Shown here: piece by piece, positions 22,151-33,474 of the stretch
Layout: the number at the start of each line of letters is the position of its first letter
How positions within the stretch are numbered: position 1 is the stretch's first letter
Position numbers and translations under genes: made by a program
Assembly (NCBI GenBank): GCA_013350335.1
Contig: CM023539.1
Coordinates: forward strand, 17,944,223 to 18,008,222
Source of the DNA: Chimonanthus salicifolius
Taxonomy: Eukaryota > Streptophyta > Magnoliopsida > Laurales > Calycanthaceae
Direction: 5' to 3'
DNA length: 64,000 bases
Notes under the pieces: generated by a model
The model's input: only the letters and a program-made list of their open reading frames with translations
Databases searched by the model: none
Told to the model about the DNA's origin: nothing

Positions 22151-23950
22151 GGTTCTTTTGATTTCATAAATAAAATTATAACATTAATACTTAGATACTA
22201 ACCTCTTCCTTGCTCTTCTAATCTTTCTCTTCCTTTCTCTTTGATTTTCTCCAAACAAGAACTCCTTCTAGTTGCTGCCCTTTCTTCTCTTGCTCTTGCC
22301 ATGTAAGAGAGGACTTTAGAGAGGGAGAGAGGGAGAGAGAGAGGAATATAACTTGGTAATGGGGTTGTAAAAACCGTGCACCCCTATGGATCTCTCCTTT
22401 TATTAAGCTCTCCTTAATCCCATATTAGAATGTTCTTAATAGAATCTTGCCCTCTTGTGTTTGCCCTTTTTTTTTACACGTATACTATATTGTATCACAG
22501 TTTTAACATTGTTAACTTCTGAATAAAAAAAAGTAGTAAACTAAAAAGTTGTAGCTCTTGAAATCTTCTTTCCAACGCAAAAAGAATCAAAGCAATCGGA
22601 TATCAAAGTGAAAAGTTATAACCAAAACACTGGACATATATCAAACCTTCCTTATTTAACCATGGCCGACTTTCCCTCTTTAATTAGCCATATTCGACTT
22701 TCCCTTGCCTTATTAAGACTTCCTTTAATTCTTATTAGCAAGTACTATACGCATAACCCTAATCATAATCCAAATAATCTTTTAATTTAATTCATAGATA
22801 TTTCATCCCTTTTTAAATATCTAGCATATCATTGTGGATTTAAAAATCCCACATATCTCTCATGTGTATAATATGTAAATCACTATCTAAAATTCGGCCA
22901 AGAGAATCTTTATTTGATTTTTTAACATCTACTTGGATATTTCAAATCCACTACTCGGCTATAATATCCTTTATTCAAAATTGGGTATGATTCACCACTA
23001 ATTTAATCCTACCCATTTAAATTTTAGTAAAACCAATTCCAACATTGGTTGGGTCCTAATTGGGTCATGGCCCAATTCCTTATCCATATAAGATTTAATT
23101 CCAAAATTCATAATCAAAATTAAATAAATAATAAACTGAAAACCCGAGGTGTTACATTCCAGGTTCGAAACTTCCGAAGTCAGGTTCGGAACTTCCGAGG
23201 GTCAGTTTCAAATATGTACATTGGAGGTCTCGGAACCTGCAGTATGCATCCCTCGGAACTTCTGAGGCTGGTCTCCAAGCAGGTTCCTAATTAGGGTTCC
23301 AAGGCAGGTTCTGAATTTAGGAACAACCTTCGGAACTTCTGAGGCTGGTTCCGAGAAAGGTTCCGAGGCAGGTTCTAAACCTAGGAACAACCTTCGGAAC
23401 TTCTGATTCTGGTTCCGAGGAAGGTTCTGAGGAACCTGATAAGCCACAGATTTCACTAAGTGTTGATGAATTTAGAGTTTGGAAATCTGGACAAGATGGA
23501 GAGAGCCCTTTATGTGTTCATTTGCAATCATTAGATTTAGTTATAATGAACGTTTGTTAGATTGCAAATACACAAGAATATATAGAGATATTTGATAGAT
23601 AGCTAGATTTCTCCATAGGGCAAAGGTACTAAGAAATCCTATATCAATTTAAACCAGTTCTTAACCGAAGGACTTCTAAGGCTTCTAGGTCCGTCCTAGG
23701 GTCCGTATACCTGTGTTGGTTGGCATTCAAGGAGCTCTTCCGGTTTTGGTGCGATGCTTTTCAAACAAGGTGTCTTCTGGAGCTTCAAGGTTGATTTGAC
23801 TGTGCATGTCTTCCAGAGATGAGGTCTTGGACACGTAAACGGTCACGACTCAGTCATAGAAATTGACAACTTAGGACTCAGTCGGACACAGTCACAGAAT
23901 TGACAACTCATTCTGAGTCGGGAGAGATAGATTTAACTTTTAGGCCAAAA

Positions 23951-23964
23951 ATCTCCCCCTTTGT
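23951..23964 (-). other. Polypurine tract next to the 3' LTR
   Basis: Minus strand AAAGGGGGAGAT abuts the start of the 3' LTR. This is where plus-strand synthesis would be primed. Confidence 0.75.
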
Positions 23965-25129
23965 TAAGTTTGTGACAAAACCTAGAAAATACTCTATGCA
24001 GTCCCTAATTCAAATTACATACTTTAACAAGTTCAAATACATGACAAGTATAAAAATGCAATATTATAATAATTTCAATACACTTGGAAATGACTGCATG
24101 AAGTCTGAAGGCTTGAAGGCTCATGGTAGCTCCCCTTTAGAATATGCCTATGATATTCCTGTAAGCACAACATAAATGGCATTTTCTGGTGGAAAAATAA
24201 TGGTTAATGATAATAAGCAATATGTGTTCAATTTTAGAGCATATCTTAAAATCACATTTGCTCCCCCTGTCTTTGATACCGATATTGCATTTTTGTTTCT
24301 CCCCCAATCTTCATGTATTGACCCCTTCAAAAGTTTTATCTCATGAAAACATTTGCCTCCGGTATATCAATATTTCACCCCCTTTTTGTCAAAAATTGAC
24401 AAAGGGCCATTTCAAGTACTTTTCATGGTGAACAAGTTGTGAAGGGTCATTTAAAGAAGTATAACTCCCCCAAGTTTAGAGCATCCCATCATTCATCTAG
24501 ATAAATATAACTATATAAGGGCAAATGTAATGAATGATGCTAATGAGGGAGCAGAGAGAGAGAGAGGCAATGGCAAGTTTTAAATTAATTCCTCATGATA
24601 TCAAAAGGAATATAGATTAAACTATTTAGGCTTGTCAATGATATCAAATAAAATGTAGAGATGAGCACATTTTGCCAAATGACAATGGTATGACTATGTA
24701 ACATGTTGGGACAATAATAAAAAATAGACTCCAACCATCATCCATGAAAGCAAATGAGCTCACCCAACTGTCAATACGTGCATGAGACCAATAAAAACAA
24801 ATAATTTACTCAAGCCATCATGAAAGCATGTATACGGCAAAGCATCCATCCATGTAAGTATTAGAGATATAACATGAAAACATCATGCATTCAACTCATA
24901 GAGATATATAACTATTTTAAAACATGAGTTAGAGCATAAGCATACATGCAGATTAAATATTACATGCCGAATAATTTAAGTACATTCCCAAAATTTGACC
25001 ATAACGGTCAACGAACCCACAATGTATGTACCCATCCCAAAGTACAACCATATGTTCCAAAAGAGATTCCTACTCCTAGTGGTCCATCATGATCTGGTCC
25101 GGCAAGAAAAGGAAATAGTATTGGCATCA
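23965..25129 (-). other. Non-coding 3' internal stretch of the Sirevirus-like element
   Basis: A/T-rich sequence between the second ORF and the terminal PPT. Apart from the G-rich purine tracts noted separately, I see no gene. The ORFs here on either strand have no recognisable motif. Confidence 0.5.
24250..24475 (-). other. Additional PPT-like purine tracts
   Basis: Further G5-centred purine tracts on the minus strand lie upstream of the terminal PPT: CAGGGGGAGC near 24265, AAAAAGGGGGTGAAA near 24380 and CTTGGGGGAG near 24468. Repeated PPT-like tracts upstream of the 3' LTR are a reported Sirevirus feature. Confidence 0.55.
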
Positions 25130-26144
25130 GAACGTCTGCAGCTTGCAATATCCAGAATCTGCTTCAACCATGTGTCGTGCCTTTGTTGAATCTGACTTAT
25201 TTGATTCATGCAATTTTCCATGGCAGTCATACGTTCTTTAAGCAAAGGACGAGTAGACATAGAGGGTTTGAGTTATGCATTAGTTTGAGCTTTATGATGT
25301 GCAGGAACTTCTTCTTGATTTACTTGATCTGTATTTTGTGCAGGTTGAGCTGTTGCAGGAGGTGCATGAATACCAGACATCCTGTGTATGGTGTCCAAAG
25401 TGAGGATAGGGCTGGATAACATGTCATCATCATGTTTAGCAGGATCTCCCAGACTCTGAGCTAATTCAGACATAAGGTACCCAAAAGGTGTTGCACTATG
25501 ACCCCGCTTGAACCAGTAACGTTCAAGATGTTTATCATATAGGGAGTCAAGTCTCCTCGGTTCCCTTTTTGAGGATACACGTTGAAGTAGAATATTTGGT
25601 GCATGAGACGAAAATGGAGAAGGATTTTTGAGGCACGAAGGGGCATGTTCATTGACTCACTGAATGGGTTCTCTGCTCATCTTTCCTCTATAGGAAGGTC
25701 ATCACTGACAGATTTTAGGCCATTATGGGATAAGGGAACATTGATGAGTGCAGAGATGTACATTGGTGTGACTCGAAATTCTGACCCATTGATAAATTTG
25801 ATAGTGAATGAGTAGTCAGTATATGAGACTTCCTTGATTGATCCATACATACCCCTTGCAAGATATACATATGGGTGACCTCCCCAATTCAAAATTCTGG
25901 ACCAGTGGACTTGAGCGAGATAGTGGTCGACTTGAAAAGGACACATCGCAGTGCATGGTCGCTCAGCAATAATTCCTTTTCTGATCATGTAATCAGTTTT
26001 CTCTAGATTAACATTCATAAGATATCTCTCTGGAGGATTGGATGGCAAGAGGGACCTAAAATTTGCTGCACGACTCCTAAAAATCCTTGGCACCAATCGG
26101 CTTGAGGTGGCTTCAACCATTTTGTGGAAATTGGAGGAAAACAA
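25130..26144 (-). pseudogene. ORF in the place of pol, resembling the 'putative plant transposon protein' domain
   Basis: Main ORF 25677-26144 (155 codons), continued after a frameshift by 25461-25652 and then 25273-25473. Features in order: an N-terminal patch FRSRAANFRSLLPSNPPERY; a middle 'IIAERP' followed by an aromatic segment; a segment FINGSEFRVTPMYISALINVPLS resembling the 'V.G..I.FSPE.IN..LGLP' element; then ARILHY-like RASKILLHFRLMHQIFYFN and a V(Y)P(Q)KG(N) motif; then a Pro/Gln-rich tail and a likely coiled coil near 25150-25240. This order resembles ORFs found in many non-autonomous plant LTR elements. The biochemical role of the domain is unknown to me. Assignment is by recalled pattern only. 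Confidence 0.5.
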
Positions 26145-27361
26145 GAGAACTGCCCTCTAAGATGGAATCCTAATCCCAAGATGGGAAAACATCAAGTGAA
26201 GGATTGATAGGGGGTGTTCTAGATCGGCGAATGTGAGGATTTCTTGCAGCCATTTGAATAGGATTTATCAAGAAAGGATTGTTTGGTAAGGAATTTAAGG
26301 GAAAACAATGGAAAATAGGATTCTTTGCGGTATTGCTATGATGGCTTCAATGATTAAGACCCAAAATCAGTCCAAAATCTTATGTTGAGTGAGTTTACCA
26401 CTAGATTTGAAGATATTCCAAAGCTTGGAGTCGGTTTTGTAAAGAAATCCATTTATTTGAAAGCAAATCCTAAGTGAAATGATCTAAAAACAAGAAAAGG
26501 GAAGAGGAAAAAGGCTTACCCAAGAGAAAAGATCAAGAAAACCCTGTTGGAGCCAAAATGGAGTGAGATTTGGGAGTGCTCAGCTGTGAAGACTAAGGAA
26601 GAAAGAGAGAGAGACTCGGAAGAGATAAGAAAATGAGGGAGTTGCAAATGGGATTCTGAAAAAGGGCTTCTGGATTGTCTTTTATACAGATCGAGTCGTT
26701 GCTGTTTCCTGTTCCTTCGGAACCTCAGTCCATAACCTCGGAAGTTCCGAGGTAAGTTGTGTTACAAGATGCAACAAATTCATATTCATAATTTTCAACA
26801 CAATCAAGCAACATCAGTATATTTTAGTCAAACAATGACTACCACAATGTCCACTCTAACTCATTTCATTGGAGATGGAGATAGTGAAGGTAAAGGTGGT
26901 TCAACATTTTGAGTTCATATCACTATGGGGTAGCATGATTGAGATAGCATTCAACAATCAATTCTTTTGGATTCTTGATGAGTTTCCATGGAATTTGTGA
27001 CTTCTTTGATCATGATAAACATTATAGCCAGGAAGAATGTTATCATTGCATTAAGAGTCAAGAGTCCTATCCCAAAGCACATAAGTCACTGAAACTTGCC
27101 AACGGAAGTGATGATCAAACAATCATAAGCTAGGCAAGATTTCTACTTTTGATCCAATGATATTACTATTTGCTCCAATTTTGGACCATAATAGAGCACG
27201 GGTTCACACTCAAATATCATCAACAAGATATAGGCATTAAAAGCATAGATGATTAAGAATGAACAAAGCAATCAAGAAGTATTCCATTCATGATGAATTC
27301 TTATACATAAAATGGAAACATAGAATCTTGCAAAAGCTTATACCGAAGATCATATCACAAT
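26145..27361 (-). other. Non-coding internal stretch of the Sirevirus-like element
   Basis: No recognisable protein remains between gag and the second ORF. The one notable item is a 17-nt near-perfect palindrome, CCTCGGAAGTTCCGAGG, at 26736-26752. It is of the same type as the LTR palindromes but lies in the interior. Confidence 0.5.
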
Positions 27362-28766
27362 CTAACCCACTCTCCTAGCCTTGGGTAACCATATGGCATT
27401 TGGGAAAGGTCTTCGAGGTCCACCGGTGTCAAACACATGAGCATTTGATTTTCTCTTTTTAGTGTTCTTGTTAGTTTGACAAAATCTTGTGAATTCATTT
27501 AAGGCATCAATCAATTTATGAGTTAAAGCATGATTTAGATTTTCATTTAAGTTGTTATGCCTTGGTCTTTGGTTTTGGAACTTTGGTGGGAGATTCTTTT
27601 GATTTGCATTTTCAAAGTTCTTTCTTCTTTTAAAGTTCAGAGTTATTCTTTTTGAATCTTCATTGTGTGTCATTTGCTTTTGATGTCCCATCTTTGTTTG
27701 ATTTGCACTTTGATATTTATATTCACTCCTTAACTTGCATTCAAACATGAGATGCCTGGATCGTTCACAATGAAAGCATTTTATGACTTTCATTGAAGGA
27801 GTTGAGGGAGACTTACCCTTAACAAAGATAGTTTGGTTCTTGGGTCCTTTATCATTTTTCCTATCATATCCAAGAATTGTTTTGTCTCCAAATGGTTTGC
27901 TTAGTTTTAGGAGCTTTTCAAGCTTCTCTTCTCCTCTTGTGAACTTCATCTCAAATTTCTCCTTATACCTCTTTAAGTTATTAACTTCTTGTGCCAATCT
28001 TTGATTTTCAATTTCTAGATTTGATTGTGATTTAGGGATATTAGCTTTAGCATCAAAACTTAGCACAATTTTCAAATCTTTGTAGTCTTCTTTTAATGAG
28101 TGAAGTTCATTCTTTAGTTTTCTTCTCATTTTCAAGATTTCCTTTTTTATTTATTTCCATTTTTAAACATTCTTCTTGAATAGCTTTTGGATTTACTTGT
28201 TTTGTCAATGTTAGATTTTTTTATAATGTTTTCTTTTTCCAACTCTTCTTGATTTAGTTCTTTTGTTAGTTTTATATATTTTTTTTTACCAACTTTCTTA
28301 AGTTTGTACATTTCATTTAACGTGTCAATTAATTCTTCTATGCTAGGTGTATCATCTTTTATTGCTTTTTCATTAGTTTGTTCTTGTTGAGGTTCAAGTG
28401 TTTGAATGGGTCCTAGACAATATACCACTTCTAAGGCATCTTCCTTCCTCGGTTTTTCATAGGTTTTCTCCAACATGCCCCATGCTTCCTTTGCGGTTTC
28501 ACAAGATATGATATTTTCCAAGATATTTGGTGAAACGACACAAAGTATAGCATTGAGGGCATTAGCATTTGCCGAATACATGCTCTTTTCAATATCATTG
28601 TATGAGAAGTAAATCTTGGAGGGTTAATCCATCAGCATAAGATTATTTCCCATAGAGCTTCATCCATTACCATTAAGTGCATTTTCATTTTTATTTTCCA
28701 AATAACGTGGCTAGAGCCATCAAGTATTGGAGGATACATCACGGCCATGCAATTACCCTTAGACAT
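27362..28766 (-). pseudogene. copia-type gag (DUF4219/UBN2-like) with CCHC knuckle
   Basis: The start is taken at the ATG at 28766 (MSKGNCMAVMYPPILDG), 56 bases past the primer site. The N-terminus matches the 'P.LDG.NY..WK..M..YL' pattern of Ty1-copia gag. A stop and frameshift near 28600 break it. It resumes as the UBN2-like core (28147-28581: ANALNAILCVVSPNILENI, then TAKEAWGMLEKTYE) and ends in a second frame (27362-28135) with coiled-coil-like charged sequence and the knuckle CFHCERSRHLMFEC. The protein would package element RNA. It ends at an 'IWLPKARRVG' tail near the point where protease normally begins, but no DSG protease motif follows. Confidence 0.8.
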
Positions 28767-28821
28767 TTCTAGCTCCAATGATCTACTCTTTAGACAGTTA
28801 AATTTAATTGCAAGAGTCCTT

Positions 28822-28833
28822 GCTCTGATACCA
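28822..28833 (-). other. Primer-binding site of the Sirevirus-like element
   Basis: Reads TGGTATCAGAGC on the minus strand, a perfect match to the complement of the initiator tRNA-Met 3' end, two bases downstream of the LTR. Confidence 0.9.
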
Positions 28834-28835
28834 AT

Positions 28836-30679
28836 TGTTGGTCAAGCTAGATAGTCCGACAAGGGGAGGGAGGGAAGGGGGGGGGGGGGGGGGGGGGGGG
28901 GGGGCGCGAGGTTGGGGGGTGGGAATGGGAATATGACTTTTGTGGAATTTTAACAATCTTTAAAATGTGAGTCAATTAATTAATTAATCTTAATAGATTG
29001 ATCCAAATAAATCTCAAGTTTGTGCAATAAAGATAGAGAATAAACACAAACACAATAATGAGAGATGAATCACAAATGCACAAAATAATGTGAAGGAGGT
29101 GAGAAGAAATGGATGAGTGTCATACAAGTATTTTTACAGTGGTTCTGAAACCTTGCCTACATCCACTCTTCAAGTACACCATTTGGGATTTCACTAAACT
29201 TCTCCTTCACGGGTGGAGAAGAAACCTATTACAACCTTAATCTCTTTCAAGGGTAGAGATTGAACAAATGAATTACAATCACCAAGAAAACACCTTTCTT
29301 GAACTTCACTAGGGCTACACCAACCCTTACAAATATCTCAATGATTAATAAAAGTTGTAGAACTTGAAAGTCTTACCAAGAACATTAGCCTCTAGTTACT
29401 TGAAGTAGCCTTGGCTTGTCCTTGGATGTCTTTCTCCACTTTAGAATGCTCCAATGAATGCCACACCAAAGATTGGGAGATGATCTAGCGACGATTAAAG
29501 GTTTGCCTATGTAAACAATCAATCCCAAATTGTTTCTTCAAAAACACATTCAATATTGAGCTTTAAATGCTCAATGATTTGCCTATGAGTGCTTTGAATA
29601 CGTTTGAGATATGGTTTAGAGCAATGAGGGTCTAACTATGGAGATTTGGTGCTCTAAAAATAGTTGGGATGCTTAGGAAAGAGTAGGAGAAAATTTATCT
29701 CAAAATGATCAACCTTGGCCACTCAAATGGCTTTGGTTTATATAGCCAACAAGCTCCCAATGGATCTCCACTTCGGAACTTGGTTGACTAGCCTCGGAAC
29801 ATCCGAAGTCCCAACGGTGAGAAATACAACGTTCATACTTCAACGGATAGTTTGTCCTTACAACGGCTAGTTGGACCACCTTCGAAACTAGCCAAGTTCC
29901 AGGTTCAGAACTTCCGAAGTCAGGTTCTGAAGGTCAGCCTCAAATATGTGCATTGGAGGTCTCGAAACCTGCAGTATGTATCCTTCGGAACTTCTGAGGC
30001 TGGTTTCGAGGCAGGTTCCAAATTAGGGTTCTGAGGCAGGTTCTGAACCTAGGAACAGCCTTCGGAACTTCTGAGGTGGTTCCGAGAAATGTTCCGAGGC
30101 AGGTTCTGAACCTAGGAACAACCTTCGGAATTTCTGATTCTGGTTTTGAAGTAGGTTTCGAGGAACCTGATAAGCCACAGATTTCACTAAGTGTTGATGA
30201 ATTTAGACTTTGAAAATCTAGACAAGATGGAGAGCCCTTTATGTGTTCATTTGCAATCATTAAATTTAACTATAATAAACATTTGTTAGATTGCAAATAC
30301 ACAAGAATATATAAGGATATTTGATAAATAACTAGATCTCTCCACAGGGCAGGGGTACTTAGAAATCCTATATCAATTTAAACCAATTCTTAACCGAAGG
30401 ACTTCTAAGGCTTCTAGGTCCGTCCTAGGGTCGGTATACCTGTTTTGGTTGGCATTCGATGAGTTCTTCTGGTTTTGGTGTGATGCTTTCCCAACAACGT
30501 GTCTTCTGGAGCTTCAAGCTTGATTTGACTATGCATGTCTTCCAGAGATGAGGTCTTGGACACGTAGACGGTCACGACTCAGTCAAAGAAATTGATAACT
30601 CAAGACTCAGTTGGACGCAGTCATAGAATTAATAACTCAGTCTGACTCAGGAGAGGCAGATTTAACTTTTAAGCCAACA
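28836..30679 (-). repeat. 5' LTR of the Sirevirus-like element (uninterrupted)
   Basis: 1844 bp. On the minus strand it starts TGTTGGCTTAAAAG and ends GACCAACA, followed by the primer site. It keeps the unfilled versions of both insertion sites found in the other LTR: a single CAATG near 29620 and a single TTCCA near 29900. It carries the palindromic repeat TTCGGAACTTCCGAA and variants at about 29880-30170, and a 28-base G run near its 3' end. Confidence 0.85.
28877..28904 (+). repeat. 28-base G homopolymer in the 5' LTR
   Basis: An unbroken run of 28 G inside a longer G-rich block (about 28860-28925). The 3' LTR has only a short 'agaggggaggtgaat' at the homologous place (6480-6495). Either a real expansion or a sequencing/assembly artefact. 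Confidence 0.9.
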
Positions 30680-33266
30680 ACATCCGTTACATGTAGGCAA
30701 TGTCAGGTCTCATATTCTGGACCTATATAGCCTTTTCCATCGTTAGATGGCCATAAGTCCCATTTCAGTCTCGTGTCAGTGGGTTTAACATATAACACAA
30801 TACAAGTGTTGGTTTGAGTCTCCTCACCTTATTCGCAGCGTTATTACACAATCTGTAAGATAAAATAATAATATAAATTTCAAGTGGATAGAATATTTAC
30901 GAATTACTTCCCATCCCCAGTGCATTTTCCAAGAAACCATGATAAATGTGGTGAGTCGCCTAATTTTTTCTACTCCATTAGATTAAGTCAGCAGTTACTT
31001 GTTAGCCATCCAAAACATCACATTAAAATAAAATTATTAAGTACTCAGTGCCCGGTTTCGTATTTTTTTCGTGGCGAGGGAAAAGTATTGAAACGGAGCC
31101 CAGAGGGTACATAGTAGGAAATTAAATGAAAGTACTCAGTGCCCAACCCCTTTTACCATCAAGCGATGTTTCTGCTGCATTACTGATAGTCACCGAGCGG
31201 CATTTCCATTGTGCTACTAATGGGGGATTTCGGTCCAGAGGGTACATATACAAAATGTAAATAAAGAACTCAGTGGCCAAAACCGTTTACCAACAGGCGA
31301 CCAAGGTCGTCTTAGATGGCCACCGAACGGCGTTTTCACTGCACTATAGGTGGAGATTTTTGGCCTAGAGAATACAATGTAAGTAATGTAAAAAGTACTC
31401 AGTGCCACACTTCAAGAGCATCGGGTGACTAATCGTCTCCTCAGATGGTATCACCAAGGGACTAAGCGCCACTACTGATGAACCACCGGGTGACTAAGCG
31501 TCACCTCAAATGTTATCACCGAGCGACTAAGCGCCACTACTGATGATCCACCGGGTGACTAAGCACTACCTCGAATGGTATCACTGAACGAATAGCACCA
31601 CTAGGATGATAGTGTGGCCCAGAGATTATAATACTGAATTTAAACACACAATGCATAAAAATAAATGCACAACTGTTAGATGATGTTAATCTTTTCTCCT
31701 ATTTTAAGTAAAGGCTGAAAAAACCAAGTTTTGAATGTAAAAATAAAATGATTTTAAGGGTGTAACTTAAAATTTAGGAGAGAAGCCTACTCTCCCTCCA
31801 TTTAGAAAAATTCAATTTTAAAACCCAATACTAAGCTACTCTAATTTTAAACTGCTACGGAGTTATTAAAATTAAAAATAGAATCATTTCGATACCTCTC
31901 ACGCAAAAATCCATCGAGATTTGTCCTTGTTTTGAAAACTTGACGCAGACGTGGGAAACTTGAATTTATTGTTGCTGCTTACGAGCAAATAAAAGAAACA
32001 GAAGAAGAAAGAACAAAAGGAAAAAGAGACAAGAGCGAATGGAGAGGGAGAGAGCGACGGCAGTAGTGACTACTGCTGGTGCTTGCTTGCGGACGGGTGG
32101 AAGAGGAAAAGAAGAAAAAGAAACAAAAGAAAAGGAATGAGAACGACCGAGAGAAAAATGACTTGGGGTCTTTGTGTTCCTCTTCTTACTTCGCACCTCC
32201 TCTCCACTTATATAGACGGTGTATTTGCTTTTCAGCCACCCATGTTGCATGCTATTGCTTGTAGTTTACTAGGCTAGCTTAGATATTATATATTTTTTAA
32301 TTGTTACTTGTTTCTTTCCCATTGCAACGATGCCTGTAGCTTTAATAATCCCAATAGGAATTAGCACACTTACAGCTACAACAATAGCTTTGAAATTTAT
32401 CTTGTAAGATTTTTTTTATTATTTTTTTATTATTTTCTTTTAACTGATGCCTATTGTGTCCTTTATTAAGTTTAAACATGCTAGGGTCCCACTATGTTAA
32501 TCTAAATAACCCATTAGGTCAGATATTAAATTATAAACACAATATCAAATTTGGAGAGAAACTCACTCGAAAACTCAATGTTTTAATCAAAATACACCGT
32601 TTAAAAAAAACAAATCTTAATTTTAAAGAATCTCTCAGAGAAAATCTAATTTTATAGTTAGATAGATTAAATTAGTCTAATAAAAATATTCTAAAGTTTC
32701 AAAGTGTTTCGGAGTAAAAAATCACTCTATCTAAGTGAAAGAATATTTGACGTCTCACGTTTCTCGATGTAAAATAACTATTAAAAATTCAATATTTTGG
32801 AAATCTGAAGATACAAAAGGCTCAGTTGTATTACAGATTGAGTACTAGTTTCCTCTTTATATTTTTAGGATTCCATCTCTTATCAAGTGGGGTTTTGTCA
32901 TTTAAAAAAATTTAGACAGTAAAAATAGATAGAATTAGGTTGAGATTGGCATTCCGTAAGTTCGAGATTTTAAAATAATGCCTAATAAAAACTTTGGGGT
33001 TGAAATGGGGTTAAATGACTGAGTTTCTAAAGCAGCTAAGTTTTAACCCTCCAATAATATTATTATATTCACAACTTGTTATTATACCTTTAAAATTCAA
33101 TTTAAAAGAGTTTTCGAACTTGGATCGAGTCGAACTCAGAATTGTTGAGAAACTTATTCAATATTCTTCATGATTAAAAAAATAAAAATTATAATTATTA
33201 GCTAAAAACATTTAATTAACTAAAACTAATCTAAATTAACCTCTAATTTGGGCTGGGGTATCACAA
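30680..33266 (-). repeat. 5' part of the Tekay-like 5' LTR
   Basis: The LTR starts at 33266 on the minus strand with TGTGATACCCC. It runs to 30680, where the Sirevirus-like element interrupts it (target duplication ACATC at 30680-30684). It contains short degenerate tandem repeats at about 31100-31600 built on the phrases 'caccgagcg' and 'gggtgactaagcg'. The sequence just inside (30685-31600) is similar to 62580-63250, so the LTR at the right end of the window belongs to the same broad family. No coding capacity is seen. Confidence 0.75.
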
Positions 33267-33474
33267 TAAGACTCTTGGGACCAAGAGAAATAAATAAATA
33301 ATTTATTAATTTATCGATAAATGAAACTTTATTAATTTAGAGAGAGTATTAGGTTTCTACTACTTATACAGTATGGCTTATAAATCTAAAAACAATGGAT
33401 GTGGTTAAAAGTTAATACATAGAAGTCTAAAAGACTCTAAAAAAAGATGATAGTTGTATTTCATCAACTGTTTC

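Larger units (their letters stand above)
11321..23156 (-). mobile_element. Gypsy solo LTR (about 4.0 kb), TSD TTCCA, with nested element
   Basis: Minus-strand solo LTR: it starts at 23156 (TGTAACACCTCGGG) and ends at 11321 (...GGGGCGTTACA). TTCCA flanks it at 11316-11320 and 23157-23161; the other copia LTR has a single TTCCA at the homologous point. Removing the element nested at 13045-20849 leaves about 4.03 kb, the length of one LTR of this family, with no interior. It carries about a dozen GGTTCGGCCAT...ATGGCCGAACC palindromes. Confidence 0.9.
6458..23950 (-). repeat. 3' LTR of the Sirevirus-like element, split in three
   Basis: Pieces 6458-7205, 11041-11320 and 23157-23950 align in order with the intact 5' LTR. 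The gaps are the two solo LTRs at 7206-11040 and 11321-23156. The outer start is mutated (TT where TG is expected at 23950). The palindromic TTCGGAACTTCC array is at about 23161-23430. Confidence 0.85.
6458..30679 (-). mobile_element. Sirevirus-like Ty1-copia element, non-autonomous, with nested insertions
   Basis: Complete element bounded by the 5-bp target duplication ACATC (6453-6457 and 30680-30684). The 5' LTR is 28836-30679 and the 3' LTR is 6458-23950, interrupted twice. It has a tRNA-iMet primer site and a gag with UBN2-type core and a CCHC knuckle. There is no recognisable protease, integrase or RT; a plant-transposon-like ORF sits in their place. Several purine-rich tracts precede the 3' LTR and palindromic CGG/CCG repeats fill the LTRs. 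Multiple PPTs and clustered LTR palindromes are published Sirevirus hallmarks, hence the placement. Without nested insertions it would be about 8.5 kb. The missing pol makes it dependent on another element. Confidence 0.85.
1..33266 (-). mobile_element. Tekay/Del-like Ty3-gypsy chromovirus, decayed, 5' part only
   Basis: A minus-strand LTR retrotransposon that runs off the left edge of the window. Read from its 5' end it has an LTR (33266 down to 5210, split by a copia insertion), a primer-binding site, a degenerate zinc-knuckle ORF, gag with a CCHC knuckle, an aspartic protease and reverse transcriptase. The LTR begins TGTGATACCCC and ends GGGGCGTGATA, followed two bases later by a tRNA-iMet-type primer site. 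The RT has the order expected of the Tekay/Del chromovirus lineage ([26 protein letters not shown]). Every reading frame is broken, so it is a dead copy. RNase H remnants are scrambled by a tandem repeat, and integrase and the 3' LTR would lie left of position 1. Clade assignment is by recalled motif resemblance and not by alignment. Confidence 0.8.

Noticed and set aside
26700..26760. Regulatory element of a host gene at the TTCCGAGG palindrome
   Set aside because: It lies inside the Sirevirus-like interior and matches that element's LTR repeats; no host gene is near.
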